DNA from: Leclercia sp. AS011
GTDB lineage: Bacteria > Pseudomonadota > Gammaproteobacteria > Enterobacterales > Enterobacteriaceae
Length of the DNA: 64,000 nucleotides
Assembly (NCBI RefSeq): GCF_037152535.1
Contig: NZ_JBBCMA010000001.1
Span: 2,577,989-2,641,988, forward strand
Direction: 5' to 3'
Shown: piece after piece, positions 18,493-26,651 of the stretch
Position numbering within the stretch: the stretch's first letter is position 1
Layout: each line of letters begins with the position of its first letter
Program-made: the position numbers and the translations under genes
The notes under the pieces: model-generated
The model's database searches: none
Told to the model about the DNA's origin: nothing
What the model saw: the letters and a program-made list of their open reading frames with translations, nothing else

Positions 18493-19969
18493 TTTCCGCC
18501 TCGCTTACCGCCTGCTCGGCTTCCGGCAGGGTGATTTCGCCGGAGAGGAGTTTGGGGAGAAGGGTGTCGCGGAGTTGGGTTAACTTTATATTCTCAGAAG
18601 AGTGCATTAATTTAACAAAAGGCAGCGTTGCTTTGTAAAACAACTTTAAAATTTCGGATTGCGCAACAGCAACCATCTCATTTTCTAAAAACACTTTTGT
18701 CTGAAAATTACTAATCCCAGTACTTTGATTTTGATATAACCATGTTTTCCCATCTTGATAAATCTTCTCAAGATGAAGGCCCAAAACCATGCCTAACTCC
18801 TTACTTTTTGGACGGAAAAGTCGGCAAAAACTTGCAGGCTCCACAGGTAGTGATAGTCGCTTAAGAATCTCATCAGTAACATAGATAGAACGGCCTGTGG
18901 GTTGAGTCGGGCTGCCTCCTGATACTTCAATAACAATATCACCAGCATTTAGACTACGTGTTTTTAATTTTTTCTCTTCTACATAACGAAAAGGAACATT
19001 GCTATCTTGGCAAGACTTTATATTAGGAATATCTGTTCCTCGAATAATACGCACTGGCATTTTATGCTTATCATCAGATTCATCTTTACCCCAGTCTCCC
19101 CCGATTGTATGAGATAAAAGCTCTCCAAAAGGTTGGAATTTCCACCCTTCCGGCCCCCCCCCTAACTCACTCTCCTGCATTGCAGACGGAAACAGTTCTG
19201 CCGTGGCTTTTATCTCGGCATATTGCTCAGGGTGTTCATGCTCAAATACCGTCAGCGCATCAGCATCTTTCCCGGAAATCGCCGTCATGGCGGCAAGCGT
19301 CGCGTCTTCCTGCGAACCACCCGCTTCCAGCGCTGCCATTTTGGCTTTTACCGGTTCAAAATCGACAAACCAGCTTTTGAACAGGGCTTGCGCCATTTGT
19401 TCCAGGGTTTGGTTGATTACTTGATTAAGTTCTATTTTTTCATCTAACTCCCCGAGAATTTTCGCTATTTTCGATTGTTCATTTAATGTTGGCAAAGGTA
19501 ATTCGATAGCTTTAAGGGAAGACAATGGTTGGCCAATCCCAGGCGTACCAACTTGAGATGAATTTTTGAGTAACTCATGTCGCCCCTGATTACTTTTAAA
19601 GAAATAATATATATATTTGGGACATGCTTTATGGGGGTCACATGTTAGCTTCATGAGGCTGCTTGAAAGAACGTATCTTTTATCATGTTCTACAATACCG
19701 ACTTCCCCTATTGAACCCCTATGAGGAAATACTAAATCATTTTTATATACATTGCATGATGCTAGTTCATCTGCTTTATCTATGGTTATGTATACAAATT
19801 CATTTATAAAATTAGGTGTCGGACCTAGATTCGTCCCCCGAATAACCGGAATACCAGATTCAACATAGCAATCACTTTTCATTCTTGACCCAAAAGGGCC
19901 AATCGTGATTGCATTTTTTAAATCAGCTTTAATGTCATCTATTAGTACAACAGGCCATTTAGAACTCAT
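18485..19969 (-). CDS. hsdS: Type I restriction-modification specificity subunit HsdS
   Basis: Specificity subunit of 494 aa with the two-half design: target recognition domain 1 (about residues 1-150), a central conserved helical region ([20 protein letters not shown] and [13 protein letters not shown]), target recognition domain 2 (about 275-430) and a final conserved segment ([14 protein letters not shown]). The recognition domains are clearly richer in AT than the conserved parts, as expected for domains exchanged between strains. The coding strand has nine G in a row at codons 270-272, at the start of the second half. A change of one G would truncate the protein to about 300 residues with only one recognition domain. 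Confidence 0.92.
   Translation of the reverse strand: MSSKWPVVLIDDIKADLKNAITIGPFGSRMKSDCYVESGIPVIRGTNLGPTPNFINEFVYITIDKADELASCNVYKNDLVFPHRGSIGEVGIVEHDKRYVLSSSLMKLTCDPHKACPKYIYYFFKSNQGRHELLKNSSQVGTPGIGQPLSSLKAIELPLPTLNEQSKIAKILGELDEKIELNQVINQTLEQMAQALFKSWFVDFEPVKAKMAALEAGGSQEDATLAAMTAISGKDADALTVFEHEHPEQYAEIKATAELFPSAMQESELGGGPEGWKFQPFGELLSHTIGGDWGKDESDDKHKMPVRIIRGTDIPNIKSCQDSNVPFRYVEEKKLKTRSLNAGDIVIEVSGGSPTQPTGRSIYVTDEILKRLSLPVEPASFCRLFRPKSKELGMVLGLHLEKIYQDGKTWLYQNQSTGISNFQTKVFLENEMVAVAQSEILKLFYKATLPFVKLMHSSENIKLTQLRDTLLPKLLSGEITLPEAEQAVSEAENV
19154..19162 (-). repeat. Homopolymer of nine G (coding strand) within hsdS
   Basis: Nine consecutive C on the plus strand encode Gly-Gly-Gly in ELGGGPEGW. 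Reading the shifted frames, loss of one G meets TAA about 48 codons later and gain of one G meets TAA about 25 codons later. Both give a half-length HsdS. Confidence 0.85.
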
Positions 19970-20186
19970 AACCTAACTCCCCCAGATTCGCCTTAATCTG
20001 TTCTTCCAGCTTCGCGCTCTCTTCCAGCTGATCTTTGAGCTGCGCCGTCAGTCGCGCCATCTTCTCGGCAAACGGTTCATCGTCTTCATCCTGCTCTGCG
20101 GCACCGACATAGCGCCCAGGGGTCAGCACAAAGTCGTTTTTCTGAATATCTTCCAGCGTTGCGGAGAAGCAGAATCCTGCTTCGTC
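19959..20186 (-). pseudogene. hsdM: Severed 3' end of hsdM
   Basis: The hsdM frame continues past its TAA for 75 codons and ends at TAA 19959-19961, overlapping the hsdS start by 11 bp. The translation reads [19 protein letters not shown], then VLTPGRYVG and an acidic, helix-forming tail, which is the normal C-terminal segment of HsdM. No start codon or ribosome site suggests independent translation. Confidence 0.85.
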
Positions 20187-21668
20187 TTAGTAGTCTTTAT
20201 CCGCCTGCCAGGCGTGGAAGGTATCGGCGATTTTGGCAATATCTTCGCGGCTAAAATCACGCAGTACGCGGTCTTTCATAAAGCCAATCTGGCGGGCATC
20301 GATAAATAGCACTTCGCCTTTGCGGTGCGCTTTGCCGTTGCCGCCGGTTTTGTCTTTAGTCAGGAACCAGATACAGGCCGGGATTTGGGTGTTGGTAAAC
20401 AGCTGACCTGGCAGCGCCACCATGCACTCCACCAGATCGGCCTCGATCAGGTTGCGACGGATCTCGCCTTCGTTGTTGGTATTGGAGCTCATAGAGCCGT
20501 TAGCCAGCAGCAGCGCCATCGAGCCTTTCGGGGCCAGGTGGTGGATCATGTGCTGCATCCACGCGAAGTTGGCATTGCCCTGCGGCGGGGTGCCGTACTT
20601 CCAGCGCACGTCGTTTTCCAGCTTCGCGCTCCACCACTCCTTCATGTTGAACGGCGGGTTAGCCATCACGAAGTCTGCACGCAGATCCGGATGCTGGTCG
20701 TCCAGCAGGGTATCGGCGTTTTTACTGCCGAAGTTAAAGTCGATGCCACGGATCGCCATGTTCATCGCCGCCAGTTTCCAGGTGGTCGGGTTGGACTCCT
20801 GACCGTAAACGGAGATTTTCTGCTTCTGCTCGGCGGCGTTGTACTGCTTCTCGCCCGCGTGCTCTTCAATAAAGCGGTCGCTGGAAACAAAGAACCCGCC
20901 CGAGCCCATCGCCGGATCGTACACACGGCCGTTATACGGCTGTAAGCATTCGACAATCAGGGTAACGATGCTTTTTGGCGTGTAATACTGGCCGCCCTGC
21001 TTACCTTCTGCCAGCGCGAACTGGCCGAGGAAGTACTCGTAAACGTGGCCGAGAATATCTTTGCTCTTTAAGTTGAGCTTCTCGCCGTTATATTCCGGAT
21101 TGCTGAAGTTGGCATCCGAGAAAGTATTAATCAGCCCGGTTAGCACCTCGTTACCCAACTGATATTGGCTGATGCGGTTCAGAATACCTTTCAGCTTCGG
21201 GTTGGTTTTTTCGATTTCATCTAAGGCATTGTCCACCAGCCAGGAGACGGAGCGCAGCTTGACGTCATTCCCGGTGGCTTCATCCACCCACAGCACCGTG
21301 CCGGTTGGCAGCATGGCTTTGTTTTTCAGCGTGTCCCAGCGCGCGGCTTTTGGCACCCAGAAGATGTTCTTTTCGGTGTAGTAATCTTCCACTTCCAGTT
21401 CATCAACAATCGCCTGCGCATACTCTTCATCAGAGTCGTAACCGTCACGCGACATGGCGTAGATGTTGTCCGGGTTGCCAACATCGCGGAACAGAGTAAT
21501 GAGCTCCTGCTGACGGGCCTCAAAGGCATCGGATACATACTTCAGGAAGATAAGCCCCAGCACCACGTGCTTGTAGTTGGCGGCATCCATATTGGCGCGC
21601 AGCTTGTCGGCGGCCTTCCAGAATTTGTTATCCAGCTCGTTCAGGAACTGTTGTTCGGCGTTGTTCAT
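20187..21668 (-). CDS. hsdM: Type I DNA methyltransferase subunit HsdM, truncated by a nonsense codon
   Basis: N6-adenine methyltransferase subunit, 493 aa as read. The ATG at 21668 is preceded by GAGGA; the frame is open for a further 60 codons upstream, but that part is unlike HsdM. The methyl-donor motif DPAMGSGGFF is near residue 250 and the catalytic NPPF near 336. An in-frame TAA (20187-20189) follows ADKDY, and 75 more HsdM-like codons continue in the same frame, so the intact gene would encode about 569 aa. One base change (for example GAA to TAA) explains it. The lost tail includes LTPGRYVG and the C-terminal helices that contact HsdS, so activity is doubtful. Confidence 0.88.
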   Translation of the reverse strand: MNNAEQQFLNELDNKFWKAADKLRANMDAANYKHVVLGLIFLKYVSDAFEARQQELITLFRDVGNPDNIYAMSRDGYDSDEEYAQAIVDELEVEDYYTEKNIFWVPKAARWDTLKNKAMLPTGTVLWVDEATGNDVKLRSVSWLVDNALDEIEKTNPKLKGILNRISQYQLGNEVLTGLINTFSDANFSNPEYNGEKLNLKSKDILGHVYEYFLGQFALAEGKQGGQYYTPKSIVTLIVECLQPYNGRVYDPAMGSGGFFVSSDRFIEEHAGEKQYNAAEQKQKISVYGQESNPTTWKLAAMNMAIRGIDFNFGSKNADTLLDDQHPDLRADFVMANPPFNMKEWWSAKLENDVRWKYGTPPQGNANFAWMQHMIHHLAPKGSMALLLANGSMSSNTNNEGEIRRNLIEADLVECMVALPGQLFTNTQIPACIWFLTKDKTGGNGKAHRKGEVLFIDARQIGFMKDRVLRDFSREDIAKIADTFHAWQADKDY

Positions 21669-22028
21669 AAAAATCCTCGAGGCAGATCGCAGCGAAAACG
21701 CAACGATGCCATATTGCAAATACGATTTTGGAATGCAGTTCGCAAAATGATACCCGGAACAGGAACGATTACAAACGACACAACGTAAAGAAGTTTGCAT
21801 TTGAGAGGTGAATAATAGGAAACTAAACCGCCGTTTCGTATGCAACATCAGTGCTCTCGCCCAATACGCAGTTCATCCCCAGGGCAACAACACCCGTTCT
21901 GCAGCATCGAAACGATAAATTTGAAAAGTGTTGAAAGTGTGTAGCCGCGCGTCGATTTTGATTAAAGGTAATCAAAATGTTGTCGATGGTTATTCTGTGT
22001 GTGTATTTAATATAAAACAGGTAAAACT
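21669..22028. promoter_or_regulatory. Divergent promoter region between hsdM and zorA
   Basis: 360 bp without a credible gene that must hold both the hsd and zor promoters. The half near hsdM has average composition; the half near zorA is AT-rich and contains the inverted repeat listed separately plus a plausible -10 (TATTTAATATAAAA) about 20 bp before zorA. Confidence 0.5.
21955..21978. promoter_or_regulatory. 10-bp perfect inverted repeat upstream of zorA
   Basis: ATTTTGATTA / TAATCAAAAT separated by AAGG, ending 50 bp before the zorA ATG and overlapping the expected promoter. It looks like an operator for a dimeric DNA-binding protein. A hairpin is possible but AT-rich. No regulator gene lies within the zor operon. 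Confidence 0.5.
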
Positions 22029-24218
22029 ATGTCCTGGCTTAATTCCGTCTTACTGGCGCTAACCTCTGTGCAGCCTTATATGGTGCCAGCAACCGTTATC
22101 GGCCTTGTCAGTTTTGCATTTCTCTGTTTTATTCTTTTTTACCTGATCAGATCTATTAACATTGTTAATAGATTAAAAAAATATACACATTCAATTAATA
22201 GTATTGAAAAGAACGAGCCTGAAGATCAACTTCAGCACTTACAAAATTTGTTTGTGCAGCCGGAACTGAAACACGCCTGGAATGAGTTTGCTGAATCCCT
22301 GCACCCCCAGCACGAACTGGTCGGCAGCGAAGAGAAGATTGTCAAAATTCGCGCGACAGCACCCAGCGCTAGCTACTTTTCAGAGCAGCAACTTGTAGAC
22401 ATTCCACTCAACACCGAATTCTTCAAGCATCTCCCCGGCATTCTGACCGGTGTGGGGATTATCGGTACGTTCTATGGGTTGATGATTGGCCTGAACCACT
22501 TTGACCCCAGCACGCCGGAGCAGGTCGCCAGCAGCGTCAATAATCTGCTGCACGATGTGCTGTACGCTTTCCTTGGTTCTGCGGTTGCTATTTTTGCATC
22601 CATCGTCGTCACATGGCTGGAGAAATTTTCTCTGGCGAAGTGCTATAAGTATCTGGAAAAGTTTACCGCTTCCATCGACAAGCTATATGTCAGCGGCGTG
22701 GGTGAGGAGTATCTCGCCTCACTGGTGAAATCCAGCAACGAAAGCGCCACTCAGGCGCGCCACCTGAAAGAGAGCCTGGTCACCGATCTTCGCGACATGC
22801 TGCTGCATCTCGCCGAAAGCCAGAAAGTTGAAAATGAACGCCTCGCGAATACATTGAGCAACACCTATCGCGAATCAGGCGCGCAGTTTGCCGACCAGGT
22901 GAGCGGCGCAATTGAAAATAGCCTGAAGTCACCGCTGGATAAAATTGCGGGTGCAGTTCAGACCGCCAGCGGCGATCAAAGCGGCATGGTACAAAACATG
23001 CTGCAGGATGTGCTGACCGCGTTTATGGCGAAGCTCGATACCACCTTTGGCCAGCAGTTTACCAATCTCAACGAAATGATGGGGCAAACCGTCGGGGCGA
23101 TCCAGACGATGCAAAGCGGGTTCTCCGCTCTGCTGCAGGATATGCGTCAGGTCAGCGACGATTCCCGCCAGGGCAGCGCACAGTTAATTGAACAGCTGCT
23201 CTCAGAAATGAAATCGGGCCAACAGGCCATGCAGGCTGGCATGAATGACATGCTTACCAGCTTACAGTCCTCTGTCGCCAAAATCGGTGCTGAAGGCGAA
23301 GGTGCCGGTGAACGTATGGCGCGCCAGCTTGAGAAAATGTTTGCCGACAGCGAGGCGCGGGAAAAAGCCCAGGCAGAACATATGTCCGCCTTTATTGAAG
23401 CCATTCAGAATTCAGTGCAGCAGGGCCAAAGTGCCACGATGGAAAAAATGGCGGCCTCTGTCGAAGCACTCGGGGATCAGTTGGGCAGTCTGTTTGGTCA
23501 GATTGACAATGGTCAGCAACAGATATCAGCGAACCAGCAGGCTAATCAGCAGTCCCTGCACGAACAGACGCAGCGAGTGATGAGTGAAGTAGACGATCAG
23601 ATCAAACAGCTGATTGAAACCGTTGCCAGCCAGCATCAGGGCACTACCGATACCCTTAACAAACTCGCAGAACAGACCAATCGCCAGATTCAGGATATGC
23701 AAAACGGCGCGGACAAAATGCGTATTGCCGCCGAACGTTTTGAACATGCAGGCGATAAAGTGTCGGAAGCGAATCACCTTACGGCTGACGTGTTGAATAA
23801 AGCGCAATCGGCGGGTTCATCGCTTTCGCTTGCCACCAGCGAACTCTCTTCGGTAGTAGCCGATTACAGAAACAATCGGGAAGCCGTCAGCAAATCCATT
23901 GCCATGCTGGAGTTGCTCGCCGCAAATACCCAGTCTGAACAAACCACCCGCAGCCAGTTCATCACCGATCTCAAACAGCACGGTGAACGCTTGCAGAGCT
24001 ATAACCGCGAAGCGCAGACCTTCATGGAGAATGTCAGTGACGTGCTCGGAAAAGGGTTTGAAGATTTCGCAGGGGGAGTATCCAGAAGCCTGGACCAAAC
24101 ACTTGGCAAGTTGGACAAAGAGCTGGCTAATGCCACCGCTCTATTAGGGGGTTCTGTCGAGCAGATCGCAGATAGCGTCAGCGAGCTTGATGATGTTCTG
24201 TCACGTGTTCGTGCTTAA
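22029..24218 (+). CDS. zorA: ZorA, MotA/ExbB-like motor subunit of type I Zorya
   Basis: Membrane stator subunit, 729 aa. Transmembrane segments are at about residues 18-42, 136-155 (LPGILTGVGIIGTFYGLMIG) and 178-198, the last two with the glycine-rich pattern of MotA/TolQ/ExbB. The remaining 500 residues are a glutamine- and alanine-rich helical tail with coiled-coil character; in type I Zorya this long intracellular tail is thought to relay phage sensing at the envelope to the effectors. First gene of zorABCD. It precedes zorB by 13 bp with an AGGAGTG ribosome site between. Confidence 0.93.
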   Translation: MSWLNSVLLALTSVQPYMVPATVIGLVSFAFLCFILFYLIRSINIVNRLKKYTHSINSIEKNEPEDQLQHLQNLFVQPELKHAWNEFAESLHPQHELVGSEEKIVKIRATAPSASYFSEQQLVDIPLNTEFFKHLPGILTGVGIIGTFYGLMIGLNHFDPSTPEQVASSVNNLLHDVLYAFLGSAVAIFASIVVTWLEKFSLAKCYKYLEKFTASIDKLYVSGVGEEYLASLVKSSNESATQARHLKESLVTDLRDMLLHLAESQKVENERLANTLSNTYRESGAQFADQVSGAIENSLKSPLDKIAGAVQTASGDQSGMVQNMLQDVLTAFMAKLDTTFGQQFTNLNEMMGQTVGAIQTMQSGFSALLQDMRQVSDDSRQGSAQLIEQLLSEMKSGQQAMQAGMNDMLTSLQSSVAKIGAEGEGAGERMARQLEKMFADSEAREKAQAEHMSAFIEAIQNSVQQGQSATMEKMAASVEALGDQLGSLFGQIDNGQQQISANQQANQQSLHEQTQRVMSEVDDQIKQLIETVASQHQGTTDTLNKLAEQTNRQIQDMQNGADKMRIAAERFEHAGDKVSEANHLTADVLNKAQSAGSSLSLATSELSSVVADYRNNREAVSKSIAMLELLAANTQSEQTTRSQFITDLKQHGERLQSYNREAQTFMENVSDVLGKGFEDFAGGVSRSLDQTLGKLDKELANATALLGGSVEQIADSVSELDDVLSRVRA

Positions 24219-24231
24219 GGAGTGACCGCTG

Positions 24232-24972
24232 ATGTTTGGGAATGCATTTGGCGTTAAAAAGCGCCGCAGTGATGAAGCTGAGAAGCCCTTCTGGATTTCT
24301 TACGCCGATCTGATGACCGCCATGATGGTGTTATTTCTGGTGGTGATGGTCGCGTCGCTGAGCTCCGTTACACAGCGTATTCAACGCGCGGAGCAAGGGG
24401 AAAAAGTCAGGGGGCAGGATATCGCCAGATTATGCGAGCGCCTGGAGCTGCATGCCCGCAGTGTGAATAAAACCATCGTGGTGGATTGCCACGATAACCG
24501 TATCAGCTTTGGCGAGGCAGGTCGTTTCGACCACAACCGTTTTTTCCTGAATGCGGAAGGGCAAAAAGCACTCCAGGATGTCGTTCCGCTGGTGCTGGAG
24601 GCCTCTGACAGCGAAGAAGGCAAAAAGTGGTTTAAGCAGATCGTGATTGAAGGGTTTACCGATACCGACGGCTCGTACCTTTACAACCTGCATCTCTCCC
24701 TGCAGCGCTCTGAGTGGGTGATGTGCAGTTTGCTCGATAGCCGTAGCCCTTTGCAAAACAGCATCTCTGCGGAGCAGCAGATCCAAATTCGAAAACTTTT
24801 CCTGGCCGGTGGGGTTTCGTTTAATAACGCGAAAGAGAGCAAAGAAGCCAGTCGCCGCGTTGAGTTGCGCATGCAGTTCTTTGGACTCAAGGATAAACGT
24901 GATGGGGCCGAGGAGGTGGATTTCCCTCCGGTCGTTAATAAAGAAGTTTGCCAGCTGGTAATGCCGCAATGA
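24232..24972 (+). CDS. zorB: ZorB, MotB-like subunit of type I Zorya
   Basis: Protein of 246 aa with one N-terminal transmembrane helix (ISYADLMTAMMVLFLVVMV). Asp26 in it corresponds to the ion-binding aspartate of MotB-type stators. The C-terminal two thirds is an OmpA/MotB-like peptidoglycan-binding domain (IEGFTDTDGSYLYNLHLSLQRS). Together with ZorA it forms an ion-driven rotary motor anchored to the cell wall. The stop overlaps the zorC start by four bases (ATGA). Confidence 0.93.
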   Translation: MFGNAFGVKKRRSDEAEKPFWISYADLMTAMMVLFLVVMVASLSSVTQRIQRAEQGEKVRGQDIARLCERLELHARSVNKTIVVDCHDNRISFGEAGRFDHNRFFLNAEGQKALQDVVPLVLEASDSEEGKKWFKQIVIEGFTDTDGSYLYNLHLSLQRSEWVMCSLLDSRSPLQNSISAEQQIQIRKLFLAGGVSFNNAKESKEASRRVELRMQFFGLKDKRDGAEEVDFPPVVNKEVCQLVMPQ

Positions 24973-26651
24973 CGCCCGCGCTGAGTTCTCTTGCACAACG
25001 CATAGCGGCTAAACTGTCCTCCAGCCAGCAGGATGATAATTTCCTGCGTAATGATTTTCATGCTCTGACCTCTGCGGGTCTCGACATGGAAAAACGGCTT
25101 GATAAGGCAGAGAAAATCCCTCCACCGCCTCATGAAATGCGGCTGGCAGCCCTGCGTCGTTTTCGTCTTGCGGAAGATCTGACTGCTCGTGAATGGCGGA
25201 TGGTGTTTTATGGCCTCGCCGATACCGATCCGCTCTATCCTGACAGGCCAGTATTACTGGAAGATGATACATTCTTCCCACATGTAGACAGTGCTATCAA
25301 AAAACAGATTGAATCTAAGTCACTGAAGCGCAAGGAATGGGCAGCACTCTGTTCAAGTTATTTTGCCTACAAACACGAATCGCCAGAAACAAACCCGCAC
25401 TGGTGTGTACTGCGTGGGCATATCGCCAGGGGGTACCCCGTAGTAAAAGCCGCTATCCGCAGAGAAAAGTCGTGGATGAAAACCATTGAGTTTTATCACG
25501 ACATTTTTACGCCTCAAGCTGGCGGTGTAATATCCCAGCAGCTCCTTTCCGGTGAAAGCAACTCCTTATCATCATTAGAAAAAATAGCGCAAATCCCCGA
25601 TAGCAGCTGGTTATGGAAGCGTATTTTTACGGTGTTGCTGGCGCAGCTTGATACTCTGGACGATCCGCAATATCTGGACAAAATCAGTTGGCTATTAGGC
25701 CTGGCGGCGCAGTGGGTACGTTTTCGCGATGACATCATAACGGCGACGCTGACCCGCTATTACCATTCTACCTATCGCGATCAAGCACATTCCGCTCTGA
25801 AACAGGCCGCCCTGGAATACTGGGATAACCCGCAACTGAAAAGCCAACAGAACAAATGGCATCAGTATGTTTCTGAACCCGTCGCAGCGATGGTGCGAGG
25901 CTGGTTGGCAAAACAGGATCTGATGCATTTCTTTGAGCTGTTACGCGGCAATGGCGACGTTGACCAGGCAAGGCTGCACTATTGGCTACGTTTCGCGAAT
26001 CAGATGGGATTCACCCGTATCGTGATGGGACCGGATGCCTGGCAAGATCGTGGCAGCGACTTTGTGAAATTCCGCGAGGAGAATCGTGGGCGACTAAGTC
26101 ATTTGCGCGGTGGGCGTAGTTTTGATAATGCCATGATCATGCAGATTAACGACTACATTTTCGTTGAGTTTTCCGGGACGGGGAACGCAATGTATGCCTA
26201 CCGGGTGAGTCAGGCTCCATTTAACCCGGAGTCACACACATTAGATATTAATATCCAATTAAAAGATAAATACCGTAATGTACTTCGTCTTCCACATACC
26301 CCACGAGCCGAAGGGTACAACAAGACCCGAATCACTGGCTGGATGCTGAAATATGACGATGAATTACGTCAGCTGGGTATCCGCTGGATGGCTGAAGAGC
26401 CCGTCAAATTTGTAGATAACAAAGCGCCCTCACCCGCCTCGGTATCTGACATCAAAATCATCAATCCATTGCGGGATACAGCAATACAGCGCCTGGTTGA
26501 AAATACCTCATGCATCGTCAGCGATAACCGACAAAAAGGTGGAGTGCTGTCCGTTCAGCTCAAATCAGCTGACGACACAACAGAAAGAGAGTTGCTTCGA
26601 CTCGGTTTCGCCCCTGTGACCAAAGAACCGCATCGCTATTGGATCAAATAA
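24969..26651 (+). CDS. zorC: ZorC, EH-signature protein of type I Zorya
   Basis: Cytoplasmic protein of 560 aa. The ATG at 24969 in the ATGA overlap with zorB was chosen over a TTG seven codons upstream. The central part (about 310-420: MHFFELLRGNGDVDQARLHY and later FANQMGFTRIVMG) matches the EH_Signature region specific to Zorya. ZorC is reported to bind DNA and act with ZorD when the ZorAB motor is triggered. No enzymatic motif is visible. The stop overlaps the zorD start by one base. Confidence 0.9.
   Translation: MTPALSSLAQRIAAKLSSSQQDDNFLRNDFHALTSAGLDMEKRLDKAEKIPPPPHEMRLAALRRFRLAEDLTAREWRMVFYGLADTDPLYPDRPVLLEDDTFFPHVDSAIKKQIESKSLKRKEWAALCSSYFAYKHESPETNPHWCVLRGHIARGYPVVKAAIRREKSWMKTIEFYHDIFTPQAGGVISQQLLSGESNSLSSLEKIAQIPDSSWLWKRIFTVLLAQLDTLDDPQYLDKISWLLGLAAQWVRFRDDIITATLTRYYHSTYRDQAHSALKQAALEYWDNPQLKSQQNKWHQYVSEPVAAMVRGWLAKQDLMHFFELLRGNGDVDQARLHYWLRFANQMGFTRIVMGPDAWQDRGSDFVKFREENRGRLSHLRGGRSFDNAMIMQINDYIFVEFSGTGNAMYAYRVSQAPFNPESHTLDINIQLKDKYRNVLRLPHTPRAEGYNKTRITGWMLKYDDELRQLGIRWMAEEPVKFVDNKAPSPASVSDIKIINPLRDTAIQRLVENTSCIVSDNRQKGGVLSVQLKSADDTTERELLRLGFAPVTKEPHRYWIK

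Noticed and set aside
21669..21848. 60-codon upstream extension of hsdM
   Set aside because: It has no HsdM-like sequence, and a good ribosome site (GAGGA) precedes the ATG at 21668, where the typical HsdM N-terminus begins.
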